Positions 16,384 through 24,929 of a stretch of 64,000 nt of DNA are shown one piece after another (the first letter of the stretch is position 1; every line of letters begins with the position of its first letter). Location: positions 1 through 64,000 of the forward strand of contig NZ_JAQLEM010000009.1 in the NCBI RefSeq assembly GCF_028209885.1. Reading direction: 5' to 3'. The position numbers were made by a program, and so were the translations under genes. Source of the DNA: Collinsella aerofaciens. Its GTDB lineage: Bacteria > Actinomycetota > Coriobacteriia > Coriobacteriales > Coriobacteriaceae. A model generated the notes under the pieces. That model searched no databases and had not been told where the DNA came from. It saw nothing but the letters and a program-made list of their open reading frames with translations.

Positions 16384-17826
16384 GTGCTTAATAGATTCCG
16401 CATGCTTGTCGCCTGTGCTTTGACCTTCGCGCTTTGCTGGGTGCCGGGATTTGCGTTTGCTGGGGACGCTGAGGACGGGGCCCAGGTTGCTGCGACCGCC
16501 CATGGGCTTTCCTATGGGATCGAGGGTTTTGAGCGGTTGGCCAAGGGGACCGCTCGTGCCATGGAGGGCCAGCCTGAGGGCTATCGGTTTCCCGTTGACG
16601 AGGACGTGGACCTTGTAGTGGCACCTACTGCCGATCGCGTTGTGGTTTGGATATCGCCCAAGGCGGTCGAGAAGTATGGATTGGATCCGCAGGATAACGA
16701 GTGCGTATCGGGTCTCAAGGCCCTCGTCTGTAAGCTCGACAGTGCAAACTGCATGGGAGGTGCGCAGCTAGGGGACGTGGATCTTCCTTGGTATGTCACG
16801 TCGGAAACAACGTTTGAATCCGGCGGGTATACCTATGGCTTTGACGAGCGCGGTGCGGATGGGGACCGCTATGTGGTGATTACATCAGCCTCGGGTGATG
16901 CCAAGGGCGGCGCGCGTTGGCTTGATAGCGCTCAAATGGTAGAGGCATCGTCTGTCGTGTTGCGGGATGAGCGGGGGCCCCTGACCTCTTCGGCCTCCTT
17001 ATTGGGCGGCATCGACTACCGACCGTTTTGGGTGTCCATTAAAACGAGTGGCCTTGCCCTGCTGATCTCCTTTGCACTGGGCCTGTTCGCCGCGTGGAAG
17101 ACTATGGGTACCTCGAGCCGCGTGAAGGGTTTGCTCGATTCGGTCTTTACGATTCCTATGGTGCTGCCGCCCACGGTCTGCGGCTTTCTGCTCCTCATGC
17201 TGTTTGGCCGCTCGACTGGGGTGGGTCAGTGGCTCATCGCGCACGGCGTCTCGATCGTCTTTACCTGGCCCGCGGCGGTGATATCTGCCGTGGTGGTGTC
17301 GTTTCCCCTGGTCTACCGCACGGCGCTCGGTGCCTTTGAGAGCCTTGACACGCAGATGCTCGATGCGGCGCGAACCCTGGGCTGGTCCGAGCGTCGCATC
17401 TTCACCAAGCTTATGATGCCGCTTGGCTGGCCCTCGATTGCCGCCGGCACGGTGCTCGCCTTTGCCCGCGCGATGGGCGAGTTTGGCTGCACCCTGTTCT
17501 TTGCGGGCAACTATGCCGGCATTACGCAGACCATTCCCATTGCGATTTACTTTGAATGGATGGGCGGCAATACGTCGGTGGCCCTCTTTTGGGTCATGGT
17601 CGTAATAGCGTTTAGTTTCCTAGTCATCCTGTTCATCAACATGTACACCGCTCATTCGCAAAAGTATCGCGAGCGGGGCCTTGCCCGTGCGGAGCGCAAA
17701 CAGGCCAAAGATCTCACCGGACAGGGCGATTCGCTCGACCCGGCGGGCGGCGATGCGCTGCGTATCGATCGCGAGGCGCTGACCGAGCTCATGCGCGATG
17801 ATGCCGCCTTGCAGGGAGGTCGATAG
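16384..17826 (+). CDS. modB: Molybdate ABC permease with a large N-terminal extracytoplasmic domain
   Basis: Membrane permease of the modABC importer. Residues ~215-435 form the permease (about five to six helices) with the EAA-type coupling loop DAARTLGWSERRIFTKLMMP and GEFGCTLFFAGN typical of ModB. Unusually, about 190 residues precede it: a signal-like segment (MLVACALTFALCWVPGFAFA) and a soluble Asp/Gly-rich domain. Ordinary ModB proteins are about 220-280 residues; this one is 480. The GTG at 16384 follows GGAGC; an earlier GTG at 16315 overlaps the modA stop but lacks a ribosome site. A charged C-tail follows the last helix. Confidence 0.85.
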   Translation: MLNRFRMLVACALTFALCWVPGFAFAGDAEDGAQVAATAHGLSYGIEGFERLAKGTARAMEGQPEGYRFPVDEDVDLVVAPTADRVVVWISPKAVEKYGLDPQDNECVSGLKALVCKLDSANCMGGAQLGDVDLPWYVTSETTFESGGYTYGFDERGADGDRYVVITSASGDAKGGARWLDSAQMVEASSVVLRDERGPLTSSASLLGGIDYRPFWVSIKTSGLALLISFALGLFAAWKTMGTSSRVKGLLDSVFTIPMVLPPTVCGFLLLMLFGRSTGVGQWLIAHGVSIVFTWPAAVISAVVVSFPLVYRTALGAFESLDTQMLDAARTLGWSERRIFTKLMMPLGWPSIAAGTVLAFARAMGEFGCTLFFAGNYAGITQTIPIAIYFEWMGGNTSVALFWVMVVIAFSFLVILFINMYTAHSQKYRERGLARAERKQAKDLTGQGDSLDPAGGDALRIDREALTELMRDDAALQGGR

Positions 17827-17829
17827 GCC

Positions 17830-18900
17830 ATGTCGCTCGTTCTGGATATCAAAAAGCGCTATTCCGGGTTTATGCTCGACATGCAGCTTGAGGCCGGCGA
17901 GGATCGTGTGGCGCTGCTCGGTGCCTCGGGTTGCGGCAAGAGCTGCACCTTGCGCTGCATTGCCGGTGTGGAGACGCCCGACGAGGGCAAGATCGTCGTC
18001 AACGGCGTGACCTTTTTTGACTCTGCGGCGGGCATCAACCTGTCGCCCCAGGAGCGAAAATGCGCCCTGCTGTTCCAAAACTATCAGCTGTTTCCCAACA
18101 TGACGGTGGCCGATAACGTATGCGCCGGCGTAAAGGACGCGGGCGACGCCGCCGCGCGCAAGCAGCTTGCCGAGCGCTACCTGGGCATTTTTGGCCTGGC
18201 CGATTTTGCCGACCGCTATCCCGCGCGCCTCTCGGGCGGCCAGCAGCAGCGCGTGGCGCTTGCCCGCATGGTGGCGGCACACCCGGGCATCTTTATGTTC
18301 GACGAGCCCATGAGCGCACTCGATGCGTATCTTAAGAGCGCGCTCGAGCAAAACATGCTCGACCTCTTTGATGTGTGCAACCGCACCGTGCTCTACGTGA
18401 GCCACGACATCGACGAAGCGTGCCGCCTGTGCCAGCGTATCTGCGTGATGCACGACGGGCATGTTGAGGAGATCGGCTCCGTCGAGGACGTGGTCCGCCG
18501 TCCGCAGACGCTGGCGGCACTGCGCCTGACGGGCTGCAAGAACACAAGCCGGGCGCGCAAGATCGGGTCTCAGGAAGTTGAAGCCCTGGACTGGGGCATG
18601 ACCTTTAACGTGGGCCATGAGGTTCCCGATAACGTGACGTACCTCGGTATTCGTGCGAGCTACTTCCATGTTGACAATCGCGCGGAGCGCGGTCGCAACA
18701 GCTACGATTTGCACGTGGCCCGTGTGAGCGATTCGCGCTTTGAGCGGCTGGTGCTGCTGGACGTGCCGCGTGCTGATGCGCCCACGCGTCTGCAGTGGAA
18801 GGTGAATAAGGTGAGTGTACCCGTGGAAGAGCTGCCGCAGGCGGGTGAGGCTCTGCGCATGCATTTTGATGCAAGCAGGATCCATTTGGTTTGTCGGTAG
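17830..18900 (+). CDS. modC: Molybdate ABC transporter ATPase
   Basis: Cytosolic ATPase driving ModB. In 356 residues: Walker A GASGCGKS (31-38), Q-loop LLFQNYQLFPNM, signature LSGGQQQRVALARM, Walker B IFMFDEPMSALD and the H-loop SHDIDEACR. The last ~120 residues form a regulatory/TOBE-like domain. The ATG lies 3 bases after the modB stop, with GGGAGG inside the modB end. No clear terminator follows. Confidence 0.92.
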   Translation: MSLVLDIKKRYSGFMLDMQLEAGEDRVALLGASGCGKSCTLRCIAGVETPDEGKIVVNGVTFFDSAAGINLSPQERKCALLFQNYQLFPNMTVADNVCAGVKDAGDAAARKQLAERYLGIFGLADFADRYPARLSGGQQQRVALARMVAAHPGIFMFDEPMSALDAYLKSALEQNMLDLFDVCNRTVLYVSHDIDEACRLCQRICVMHDGHVEEIGSVEDVVRRPQTLAALRLTGCKNTSRARKIGSQEVEALDWGMTFNVGHEVPDNVTYLGIRASYFHVDNRAERGRNSYDLHVARVSDSRFERLVLLDVPRADAPTRLQWKVNKVSVPVEELPQAGEALRMHFDASRIHLVCR

Positions 18901-19033
18901 CGCCGGGTAATGCCGTCGGGGATATAAGCCTCGGCGGCCTCGTCTTGCCGTTCGCCGAATGAAGGATGACAAACTCTTATCAATCAAGATAATTATTTAT
19001 TAAACGACGGCACACGAGGCTGTCGTACGAATG

Positions 19034-19071
19034 TCAACGGTGTTCGCATGGTCGACGACCGTTGATATAGT
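19034..19071 (+). promoter_or_regulatory. Promoter with flanking inverted repeat for the double-cubane/selenium operon
   Basis: TCAACGGT (19034-19041) and ACCGTTGA (19058-19065) form a perfect 8-bp inverted repeat, 16 bases apart. They overlap a plausible promoter: TTCGCA (19043-19048), 17 bases, TATAGT (19066-19071). A regulator bound here would block RNA polymerase. The 430-bp spacer from modC otherwise holds only the leader ORFs below. Confidence 0.5.
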
Positions 19072-19101
19072 TGACCTCAACTTGTAGAGGAGGGTGCGCA
19101 C

Positions 19102-19170
19102 ATGCCGCAGACGACATACATTCGCCGCGTTGCCGCGCGCGCCCTGTATATGGCTCGGAGTCGCATATGA
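19102..19170 (+). CDS. Possible 22-residue leader peptide
   Basis: Starts at an ATG with a strong AGAGGAGGG ribosome site, about 24 bases after the predicted transcription start. The peptide begins MPQTTYIRRVAARALYMA, is basic, and ends in an ATGA overlap with the next small ORF. No homologue is known to me. Confidence 0.4.
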   Translation: MPQTTYIRRVAARALYMARSRI

Positions 19171-19337
19171 GCAGGTATGTTCACGGCTCCGGGAGAGACG
19201 ACGCGCAACTAAATAATCGACCGCAAAGCAGGTTCCCCAAAATTCCGGGTTTAGGCGCGGCTGGGTTTTCGCCACCCACCGTGCAGCAATACCGTAGCTA
19301 TTCATTTTTGGTTCGAGAGGGGAACCGCCATGGCTGA
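19167..19337 (+). CDS. Possible 56-residue small protein, coupled to both neighbours
   Basis: Begins in the ATGA overlap with the 22-codon ORF and ends in the ATGGCTGA overlap with the first double-cubane gene, so translation could be passed along all three. The sequence (MSRYVHGSGRDDAQLNN...) has no recognisable domain. It may only be a leader that couples translation to the downstream gene. Confidence 0.3.
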   Translation: MSRYVHGSGRDDAQLNNRPQSRFPKIPGLGAAGFSPPTVQQYRSYSFLVREGNRHG

Positions 19338-20613
19338 AGAATTCGATTTCCATCCGATGTGGGAGAGCCTCGGCATGAATCTTGCCGACCACGACATGCT
19401 GCTGGGCGCCGTGGGCCAGATGTACGGCGATATGTTCCTGACGCAGAACAATCGCCCCAAGTCCACGTCCTACCTGGATTTTGTCGCCACCAACATCCAC
19501 AGCGGCCGAATTAAGGAGATGCTCGACAAGAAGGAGGCCGGCGAGGCCACCAAGATTGTTGGCAGCTTCTGCGTCTACGTGCCCGAGGAGATTGTGCTCG
19601 CCTGCGACGGTATCCCCGTGGGTCTGTGCTCGGGTGCCGATTGGGCAACCGAAAAGGTCGAGGAGCACCTGCCGCGCAACACCTGCCCGCTCATCAAGAG
19701 CTTTGCCGGCTTTAAGCTGGGCGAGGTCTGCCCCTACATTGAGTCGAGCGACTTGGTGGTGGGCGAGAACACCTGCGACGGCAAGAAGAAGGCCTACGAG
19801 TTTTTTGCCACGCAAAAGAACATGTACGTCATGGATATTCCCAACGTACACGACGAGTCGACGCTCGTGACCTGGAAGGCCGAGGTCAAGAAGCTCGCCG
19901 ACAAGATCGAGGAAGAGTGTGGCGTCAAGATTACGCCCGAGCGTCTGAAGGCCGCCATCCACGCCGTCAATGAGAAGCGTCGCGCCCTGCAGCGCCTCGC
20001 AGCCACGCGCGCTGCCGACCCGGCGCCCATCAGCGGTCTCGACAGCCTGCTGACCGTTCAGGCCGCCTTTATGGACGACACGCCGCGTCTGACCGGAGCC
20101 ATCAACGATATGGCGGCTGAGTGCGAGCAGCGTGTCGAGGCCGGCGAGGGCGTGACGCCCAAGGGGACCAAGCGCATCCTGTACACCGGTACGCCCATGG
20201 CCGTGCCCAACTGGAAACTGTTCAACCTCATCGAGAAGGCCGGCGGCGTTGTGGTCGGCGAGGAGTCCTGCACGGGCTCGCGCTACTACAAGGACCTGGT
20301 CGACGAGTCCGGCGAGACGGTCGACGAGATGCTCGACGCCATCGCCGAGCGCTACTTTAAGATCAACTGCGCCGTCTTTACGCCCAACGACCAGCGTATG
20401 AAGGACATCGTTCAGATGGCCAAGGACCTGCATGTAGACGGCATCGTCGACGTGGCCCTGCAGTTCTGCACGCTCTACGAGATGGAGTCGTTTGCCGTGG
20501 AGAAGGCCGCCGAGGAGGCCGGCATTCCGTTTATGCACATCACGACCGACTACGCCGGCGAGGATGCAGGCCAACTGCAAACCAGGATCGAGGCTTTCTT
20601 GGAAACCATTTAG
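19330..20613 (+). CDS. Double-cubane cluster protein, 2-hydroxyacyl-CoA dehydratase (HgdB/FldC/YjiM) family, copy 1
   Basis: 427-residue member of the HgdB/BcrC superfamily. Features: SFCVYVPEEIVLACDGIPVGLCSG near 78-101, NTCPLIKSFAGF, ENTCDGKKKAYEFF, and a C-terminal half with TGTPMAVPNWKL, GEESCTGSRYY and THITTDYAGEDAGQLQTRIEAF-like end. The conserved cysteines would bind Fe-S clusters. Single-subunit members with an HgdC-type activator close by are double-cubane proteins that carry out ATP-dependent, low-potential reductions; the substrate here is unknown. It precedes a paralogue and the activator. Confidence 0.85.
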   Translation: MAEEFDFHPMWESLGMNLADHDMLLGAVGQMYGDMFLTQNNRPKSTSYLDFVATNIHSGRIKEMLDKKEAGEATKIVGSFCVYVPEEIVLACDGIPVGLCSGADWATEKVEEHLPRNTCPLIKSFAGFKLGEVCPYIESSDLVVGENTCDGKKKAYEFFATQKNMYVMDIPNVHDESTLVTWKAEVKKLADKIEEECGVKITPERLKAAIHAVNEKRRALQRLAATRAADPAPISGLDSLLTVQAAFMDDTPRLTGAINDMAAECEQRVEAGEGVTPKGTKRILYTGTPMAVPNWKLFNLIEKAGGVVVGEESCTGSRYYKDLVDESGETVDEMLDAIAERYFKINCAVFTPNDQRMKDIVQMAKDLHVDGIVDVALQFCTLYEMESFAVEKAAEEAGIPFMHITTDYAGEDAGQLQTRIEAFLETI

Positions 20614-20628
20614 GGCTATCCGTCTCGG

Positions 20629-20730
20629 CGGCTTCCCCAGGCACCCGATCTTGCCGTTCTAACTGTCGCTTGCGTACCAAAGTACGCGGCGCTCCTCTTT
20701 CACGGCAACCTCGAGCACCTGGGAAAGCCG
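20629..20730 (+). repeat. ~100-bp structured intergenic element, copy A
   Basis: Ends pair (CGGCTTCCCCAGG with CCTGGGAAAGCCG, one mismatch). Interior pairs are TTGCCGT with ACGGCAA, and GCGTAC with GTACGC around an AA-rich loop. Strongly similar to copy B after the next gene: both contain GTCGCTTGCGTACC and GCGCTCCTCTTTC. Confidence 0.75.
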
Positions 20731-20767
20731 TTTCCTTGGTTGGTTAAAAGGTTTGTTAAGGAGCTAT

Positions 20768-21931
20768 ATGTCGGAATATATTGAGCAACCGCTGCCGCGC
20801 ACGTTTGAGGAGTTCAACGAGCAACGCAAGGCGGCGTTTATTCGCGTCAAGGATTATAAGCAGGCGGGTAATCGCCTGGTCGGCTTTTTGTGCAGCTACA
20901 CGCCGCTCGAGATTATCGATGCCGCTGGGGCTGCGAGCGTGGCGCTGTGTGGCACGTCCGACGAGGTGATTCCCGAGGCCGAGAAGGTGCTGCCGGCAAA
21001 TCTGTGCCCGCTCATCAAGTCGACGTACGGTTTTGCCTATTCGCAAAAGTGCCCGTTTACGTACTTTAGCGACATGATCATTGGCGAGACCACCTGCGAC
21101 GGCAAGAAGAAGATGTACGAGCTACTCAACGAGCTCAAGCGCACGCACATTCTGCATCTTCCGCAGGGCCGCGACCGTGCCTACGAGCGCGAGGGCTGGT
21201 ACGAGGAGTGCCGTCTGCTCAAGGAGGAACTCGAGAACTTCTACGGTATCACGATCACTGACGATGACCTGCGCGCTGCCGTCCGTCGTCGCAACCGCTT
21301 GCGTGTGGCCCAACTCGACATGTTTGCCCTGCAGGCCAACCAGCCGGCGGCCATGAGCGGCGTCGACCTGATGAGCACCATGTTTGCCGGCACGTTCAGC
21401 TTTGATATCGAGGCCTATACGCAGCAGCTGGAGCAAAAGGTTGTCAAGCTGCGCGAGGCCTACGACGCGGGCGAGCGCCCGGTTGCGGCGGATGCCAAGC
21501 GCATTCTGATCACCGGTTGTCCGGTGGGCGGTGTGATCAACAAGATCGGCCGCACCATCGAGTCCAACGGCGGCGTGGTCGTGTGCATGGACGACTGCTC
21601 GGGCGAGCGCACGGCGGCTATGATGATCGACCCGGACGCGTCCGACATTCTGCGCGCCATCGCCGACCGCTACCTGGATATCAACTGCTCGGTTATGACG
21701 CCCAACGACGGTCGTATGGAAAACACGCTGGCCATGTGCGAGAAGTATCATGTCGATGGCGTAGTGGAGAGCGTGCTCCAGGCGTGCCATACCTTTAACG
21801 TGGAGAGCGCACGCATGCAGGAAGCTGTCGAGGGTGCGGGCATTCCGTACATGAAGATCGAGACCGATTACAGCAACGGCGACATGGGCCAGATCGAGAC
21901 GCGCATCGCCGCCTTCATCGAAACCCTCTAG
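20768..21931 (+). CDS. Double-cubane cluster protein (YjiM-like), copy 2
   Basis: 387 residues, close in length to E. coli YjiM. It shares with copy 1 the blocks [61 protein letters not shown] and [20 protein letters not shown]. The cysteine positions match the superfamily's cluster ligands. The ATG at 20768 follows AAGGAG. It might form a heterodimer with copy 1 or be a second isozyme using the same activator; the sequence cannot decide. Confidence 0.85.
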   Translation: MSEYIEQPLPRTFEEFNEQRKAAFIRVKDYKQAGNRLVGFLCSYTPLEIIDAAGAASVALCGTSDEVIPEAEKVLPANLCPLIKSTYGFAYSQKCPFTYFSDMIIGETTCDGKKKMYELLNELKRTHILHLPQGRDRAYEREGWYEECRLLKEELENFYGITITDDDLRAAVRRRNRLRVAQLDMFALQANQPAAMSGVDLMSTMFAGTFSFDIEAYTQQLEQKVVKLREAYDAGERPVAADAKRILITGCPVGGVINKIGRTIESNGGVVVCMDDCSGERTAAMMIDPDASDILRAIADRYLDINCSVMTPNDGRMENTLAMCEKYHVDGVVESVLQACHTFNVESARMQEAVEGAGIPYMKIETDYSNGDMGQIETRIAAFIETL

Positions 21932-22029
21932 CTTCCTCAGGCACCGGATCTTGCTCCTCAAACCGTCGCTTGCGTACCCAAAGTACGCTGCGCTCCTCTT
22001 TCGGGGCAATCTCCGGCACCTGAGAAACC
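21932..22029 (+). repeat. ~100-bp structured intergenic element, copy B
   Basis: Related to copy A. CTCAGG-CA-CCGGA pairs with TCCGG-CA-CCTGAG, leaving a symmetric CA/CA internal loop, and GCGTAC/GTACGC forms the inner hairpin. Outer pairs differ from copy A but remain complementary (CTCAGG/CCTGAG against CCCAGG/CCTGGG), which supports a conserved fold. Confidence 0.75.
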
Positions 22030-22086
22030 TAGAGCTAAGGCGCCTGAACGCGCCGCTACCTTTGATGTTTAGATTGGGAGAGAGCC

Positions 22087-22851
22087 ATGATAGGGATCGG
22101 GATCGATATCGGGTCTACGGCGGCTAAGGCTGCTGTGGTCGACGGGGAGGGTTCGGTGGCGTGGACGTGCGTGCAGCCAACCGGGTTCTCCTCGGTCGAT
22201 GCTTCCGAGCGGCTGCGCGAGGCGCTGGCAGCGGCCGGCTATGACGTGGCTGCCGACGACGCGCGTGTGGTCGCGACCGGCTACGGCCGTGTCGCCGTGC
22301 CCTATGCGCACAAGGTCGTGACCGAGATCACCTGCCACGGTACCGGTGCCGTGCGCCTGTTTGGCGACCACGGCACGGTGATCGACGTGGGCGGCCAGGA
22401 CACCAAGGTCATTCAGCTTAAAAGTGGCCGCGTGGCCAAGTTCGCCATGAACGACAAGTGCGCCGCCGGCACGGGGCGCTTTTTGGAGATCATGGCCGAC
22501 CGCCTAGGCATTTCCCAGCAGCAGATGGCCGACCTGGCGCGTTCCGGCGAGCCCACCAAGATCAGCAGCATGTGCACGGTGTTTGCCGAAAGCGAGGTCA
22601 TCAGCCTGATCGGTCGCGGTGAGCCGCGCGAGAACATTGCGCGTGGCGTGATCGACAGCGTGGTCTCGCGCGTGGCGACCATGGCCGGGCAGGCCGCGGG
22701 CGCCCCGTACTACCTGACCGGTGGCCTGTGCGAGAACGCCTTCGTGGTGGAGCGGTTGGGCGAGCTGCTGGGGTCGCCGGTGACCACCTCGCCCCAGGCT
22801 CGCTTTGCCGGTGCCATCGGCGCGGCGATTCGCGCACAGGCGCTCAATTAA
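22087..22851 (+). CDS. CoA-dehydratase/double-cubane protein activator ATPase (HgdC/YjiL family)
   Basis: 254-residue ASKHA-fold ATPase. It has GIDIGSTAAKAAVVDG for ATP phosphate, DVGGQDTKVIQL, and the two cluster-ligand cysteines in NDKCAAGTGRFLE and SSMCTVFAESEV that hold a [4Fe-4S] cluster between two subunits. Such activators inject one electron into the partner protein at the cost of ATP. It directly follows two candidate partner genes and precedes selD by 70 bases. Confidence 0.9.
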   Translation: MIGIGIDIGSTAAKAAVVDGEGSVAWTCVQPTGFSSVDASERLREALAAAGYDVAADDARVVATGYGRVAVPYAHKVVTEITCHGTGAVRLFGDHGTVIDVGGQDTKVIQLKSGRVAKFAMNDKCAAGTGRFLEIMADRLGISQQQMADLARSGEPTKISSMCTVFAESEVISLIGRGEPRENIARGVIDSVVSRVATMAGQAAGAPYYLTGGLCENAFVVERLGELLGSPVTTSPQARFAGAIGAAIRAQALN

Positions 22852-22921
22852 TGCATCCGCCGCAGGCTCGCATTCATGCGTATACTGGGAGAAAATGATT
22901 GACCGATGAGAGGAGGTATCG

Positions 22922-23971
22922 ATGGCTGACGATCAGATTAAGCTCACGTCTATGACGGCCGCGAGCGGTTGAGCCGCTAAGTTGGCTCCCGGAGCCCTCG
23001 CCCAGGTCCTGGGCGACTTGCCAAATGTGCCCAACGACAATCTGCTCGTGGGGTTCGATACCTCCGACGATGCGAGTGTCTTCCGCGTAGGGGAGAACCT
23101 GGGGCTTGTGCAGTCCATCGACTTCTTCCCGCCGATGGTCGACGATCCGTTTCTGTTTGGCCAGATCGCTGCGGCCAACTCGCTGTCGGACATCTACGCC
23201 ATGGGCGGGCGGCCGAGCCATGCCATGAACCTGCTGTGCATTCCGAGCTGCCTGGGCGTCGAGGTCGCCGGCCAGATTCTGGCGGGTGGCGCCGACAAGT
23301 GCGTCGAGGCCGGTTGCTCTATCGCGGGCGGCCATACCATCAACGACGACGAGCCCAAGTACGGTCTGTCCGTGAGCGGGTTTGTCGCGCTCGACCGCAT
23401 GCTCGCCAACAGCGGCGCGCGCGTGGGCGATGCGTTGCTGCTGACCAAGGCGGTTGGCTCGGGCATCATCACCACGGCCATTAAGGGCGAGCTCATCGAG
23501 CAGGACGAGGCCGCAGCCATGTTTGACTCGATGCGCACCCTCAACGAGGCTCCGATTCGTCTGGCCGAGGGACTTGAGCTTCACGGCTGCACCGACATCA
23601 CGGGCTTTGGCCTGATCGGGCATGCGTGCGAGATGGCCGAGGGCTCGGGCGTGCAGATTGAGCTTGCGTCGGGGGCGGTGCCGCTCTTTGACCAGGTGCT
23701 CGACATGGCGCGTCTGGGCATTATTCCCGCGGGCTCCTACCGCAACCAGGACTTCTTTGGCCCGCGCGTGGCTGCCGACGAAGACCTGGAGCCGGGCATG
23801 TTGGATTCGCTGTACGATCCGCAGACGTCTGGTGGCCTGCTCATCGCGGCACCTGCTGCCGATGTGGATGAGCTTGCGCGCCGTCTGCATGCCGAAGGAC
23901 GTATTGCCGCCGTCGTCGGTCGCGTGTGCGAGCCGGTGCCAGGCGGTCCTGCCGTCCACGTTGTTCGCTAG
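22922..23971 (+). CDS. selD: Selenophosphate synthetase, selenocysteine-containing
   Basis: Makes selenophosphate from selenide and ATP, the selenium donor for SelA. The frame reads from ATG 22922 (after GAGGAGG) through an in-frame TGA at 22970-22972 and on to 23971, giving 349 residues. The TGA falls exactly at the catalytic Cys/Sec position in SG-U-AAK (Sec17, Lys20), so it encodes selenocysteine and is not a stop. Downstream: GGxTINDDEPKYGLSVSG-type block, GFGLIGHACEMAEG and DPQTSGGLLIA. Hairpins behind the TGA fit a bacterial SECIS. It lies in the double-cubane/selenium operon. Confidence 0.95.
22984..23015 (+). promoter_or_regulatory. Bacterial SECIS candidate in selD
   Basis: Two consecutive hairpins follow the Sec codon: GGCTC-CCG-GAGCC (22984-22996) and the stronger CGCCCAG-GTC-CTGGGCG (22999-23015). 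The second presents GGTCC at its tip, like the GGTCT of the fdhF SECIS, with 32 bases between UGA and GGTC. It is the likelier SelB site; the first may set spacing. Confidence 0.65.
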
Positions 23972-24031
23972 CCCGCACGTTTATGTAACTGTTTACCGTT
24001 CTCTAGAACGGTTCTTTCGAAAGGAAAAACT

Positions 24032-24658
24032 ATGTCTACCAAAATTGAAGTCAATGCCATGGGCGATGCCTGCCCGCTGCCCGTCGTCAAGACGCTCAAA
24101 GCCCTGAAGCAGCTCGATGGCGAGGGCGCCGTGGTGACCTCGGTCGATAACGAGACTGCCGTCAAGAACATCTCCAAGATGGCGCAGGAGAAGGGCTGCA
24201 CGGCCTCGGTCGAGAAGGTTTCTGACGCCGAGTGGCACGTGACCGTGGCGACCTCTGGCGCCGTTGCCGTGGCCGATCCTGAGCAGGATGGCGCTGCCTT
24301 CTGCGACGCCAGCGCCGGCAAGGGCAAACTCGTCATTTCCGTCTACACCGATTGCATGGGCCGTGGCGACGACGAGCTGGGCCACAAGCTCATGAAGGCG
24401 TTTATCTTTGCCGTGACGCAGCAGGAGGAACTGCCCGCGACCATGCTGTTCTACAACGGCGGTGCCAAGCTCACCGTCGAGGGCTCGCCGGTGCTCGATG
24501 ACCTGAAGGGCCTGGCCGAGCAGGGCGTCGAGATTCTCACCTGCGGTACCTGCCTCGACCACTATGGCATTAAAGACCAGCTTGCGGTGGGCGAGGTCAC
24601 GAATATGTACGTGATCGTGGAGAAGATGGAGCAGGCCGTGCGCGTCGTGCGCCCGTAG
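24032..24658 (+). CDS. yedF: Selenium metabolism protein YedF (TusA-like + DsrE-like)
   Basis: 208 residues with two parts. Residues 1-75 form a TusA/SirA-like domain with the GDACPLPVVKTLKAL motif (CPxP cysteine carries sulfur or selenium). Residues ~108-205 form a DsrE-like domain with VYTDCMGRGDDELGHKLMKAF and LTCGTCLDHYG. This architecture is the selenium-linked YedF seen in genomes with SelD. The ATG follows GAAAGGAAAAAC. It is 60 bases downstream of selD. Confidence 0.9.
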   Translation: MSTKIEVNAMGDACPLPVVKTLKALKQLDGEGAVVTSVDNETAVKNISKMAQEKGCTASVEKVSDAEWHVTVATSGAVAVADPEQDGAAFCDASAGKGKLVISVYTDCMGRGDDELGHKLMKAFIFAVTQQEELPATMLFYNGGAKLTVEGSPVLDDLKGLAEQGVEILTCGTCLDHYGIKDQLAVGEVTNMYVIVEKMEQAVRVVRP

Positions 24659-24677
24659 CGTATTGGTTGGAGTTGCC

Positions 24678-24929
24678 ATGAGGGAGAAGCGCCCGGCGCT
24701 TGTCATCACGTTTCCCACCACTGCGGCCGCCATGGGCTGCGAGTCCCTGTGCATTGAGCGCGGCCTTCCCGGGCGAACGATTCCCGTGCCCGGGGAGGTC
24801 GCTGCCGGCTGCGGTCTGGCGTGGAAGGCGTTGCCTGCCGATGAGGAACTGCTGCGCGGCGAACTCGCCGAGGCGGGTGTTCCCACCGAGGGCTATACCG
24901 TGATTGATATGTGGGAGGTCGTGCGATGA
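24678..24929 (+). CDS. DUF3343 protein, putative Se/S carrier
   Basis: 83 residues of the DUF3343 family: TFPTTAAAMGCESLCIERGLPGRTIPVPGEVAAGCGLAWKA. The two conserved cysteine spots (CESLC, AGCGL) suit carrying persulfide or perselenide. Function is inferred from position between yedF and the desulfurase. The ATG follows TTGGAGTTGCC. Its TGA overlaps the next ATG (ATGA). A longer paralogue lies at 52.5 kb. Confidence 0.85.
   Translation: MREKRPALVITFPTTAAAMGCESLCIERGLPGRTIPVPGEVAAGCGLAWKALPADEELLRGELAEAGVPTEGYTVIDMWEVVR

Noticed and set aside
22922..22980. selD as a pseudogene with an early stop
   Set aside because: The stop is TGA at the known Sec position, the frame continues with full conservation, and the sel machinery is present.
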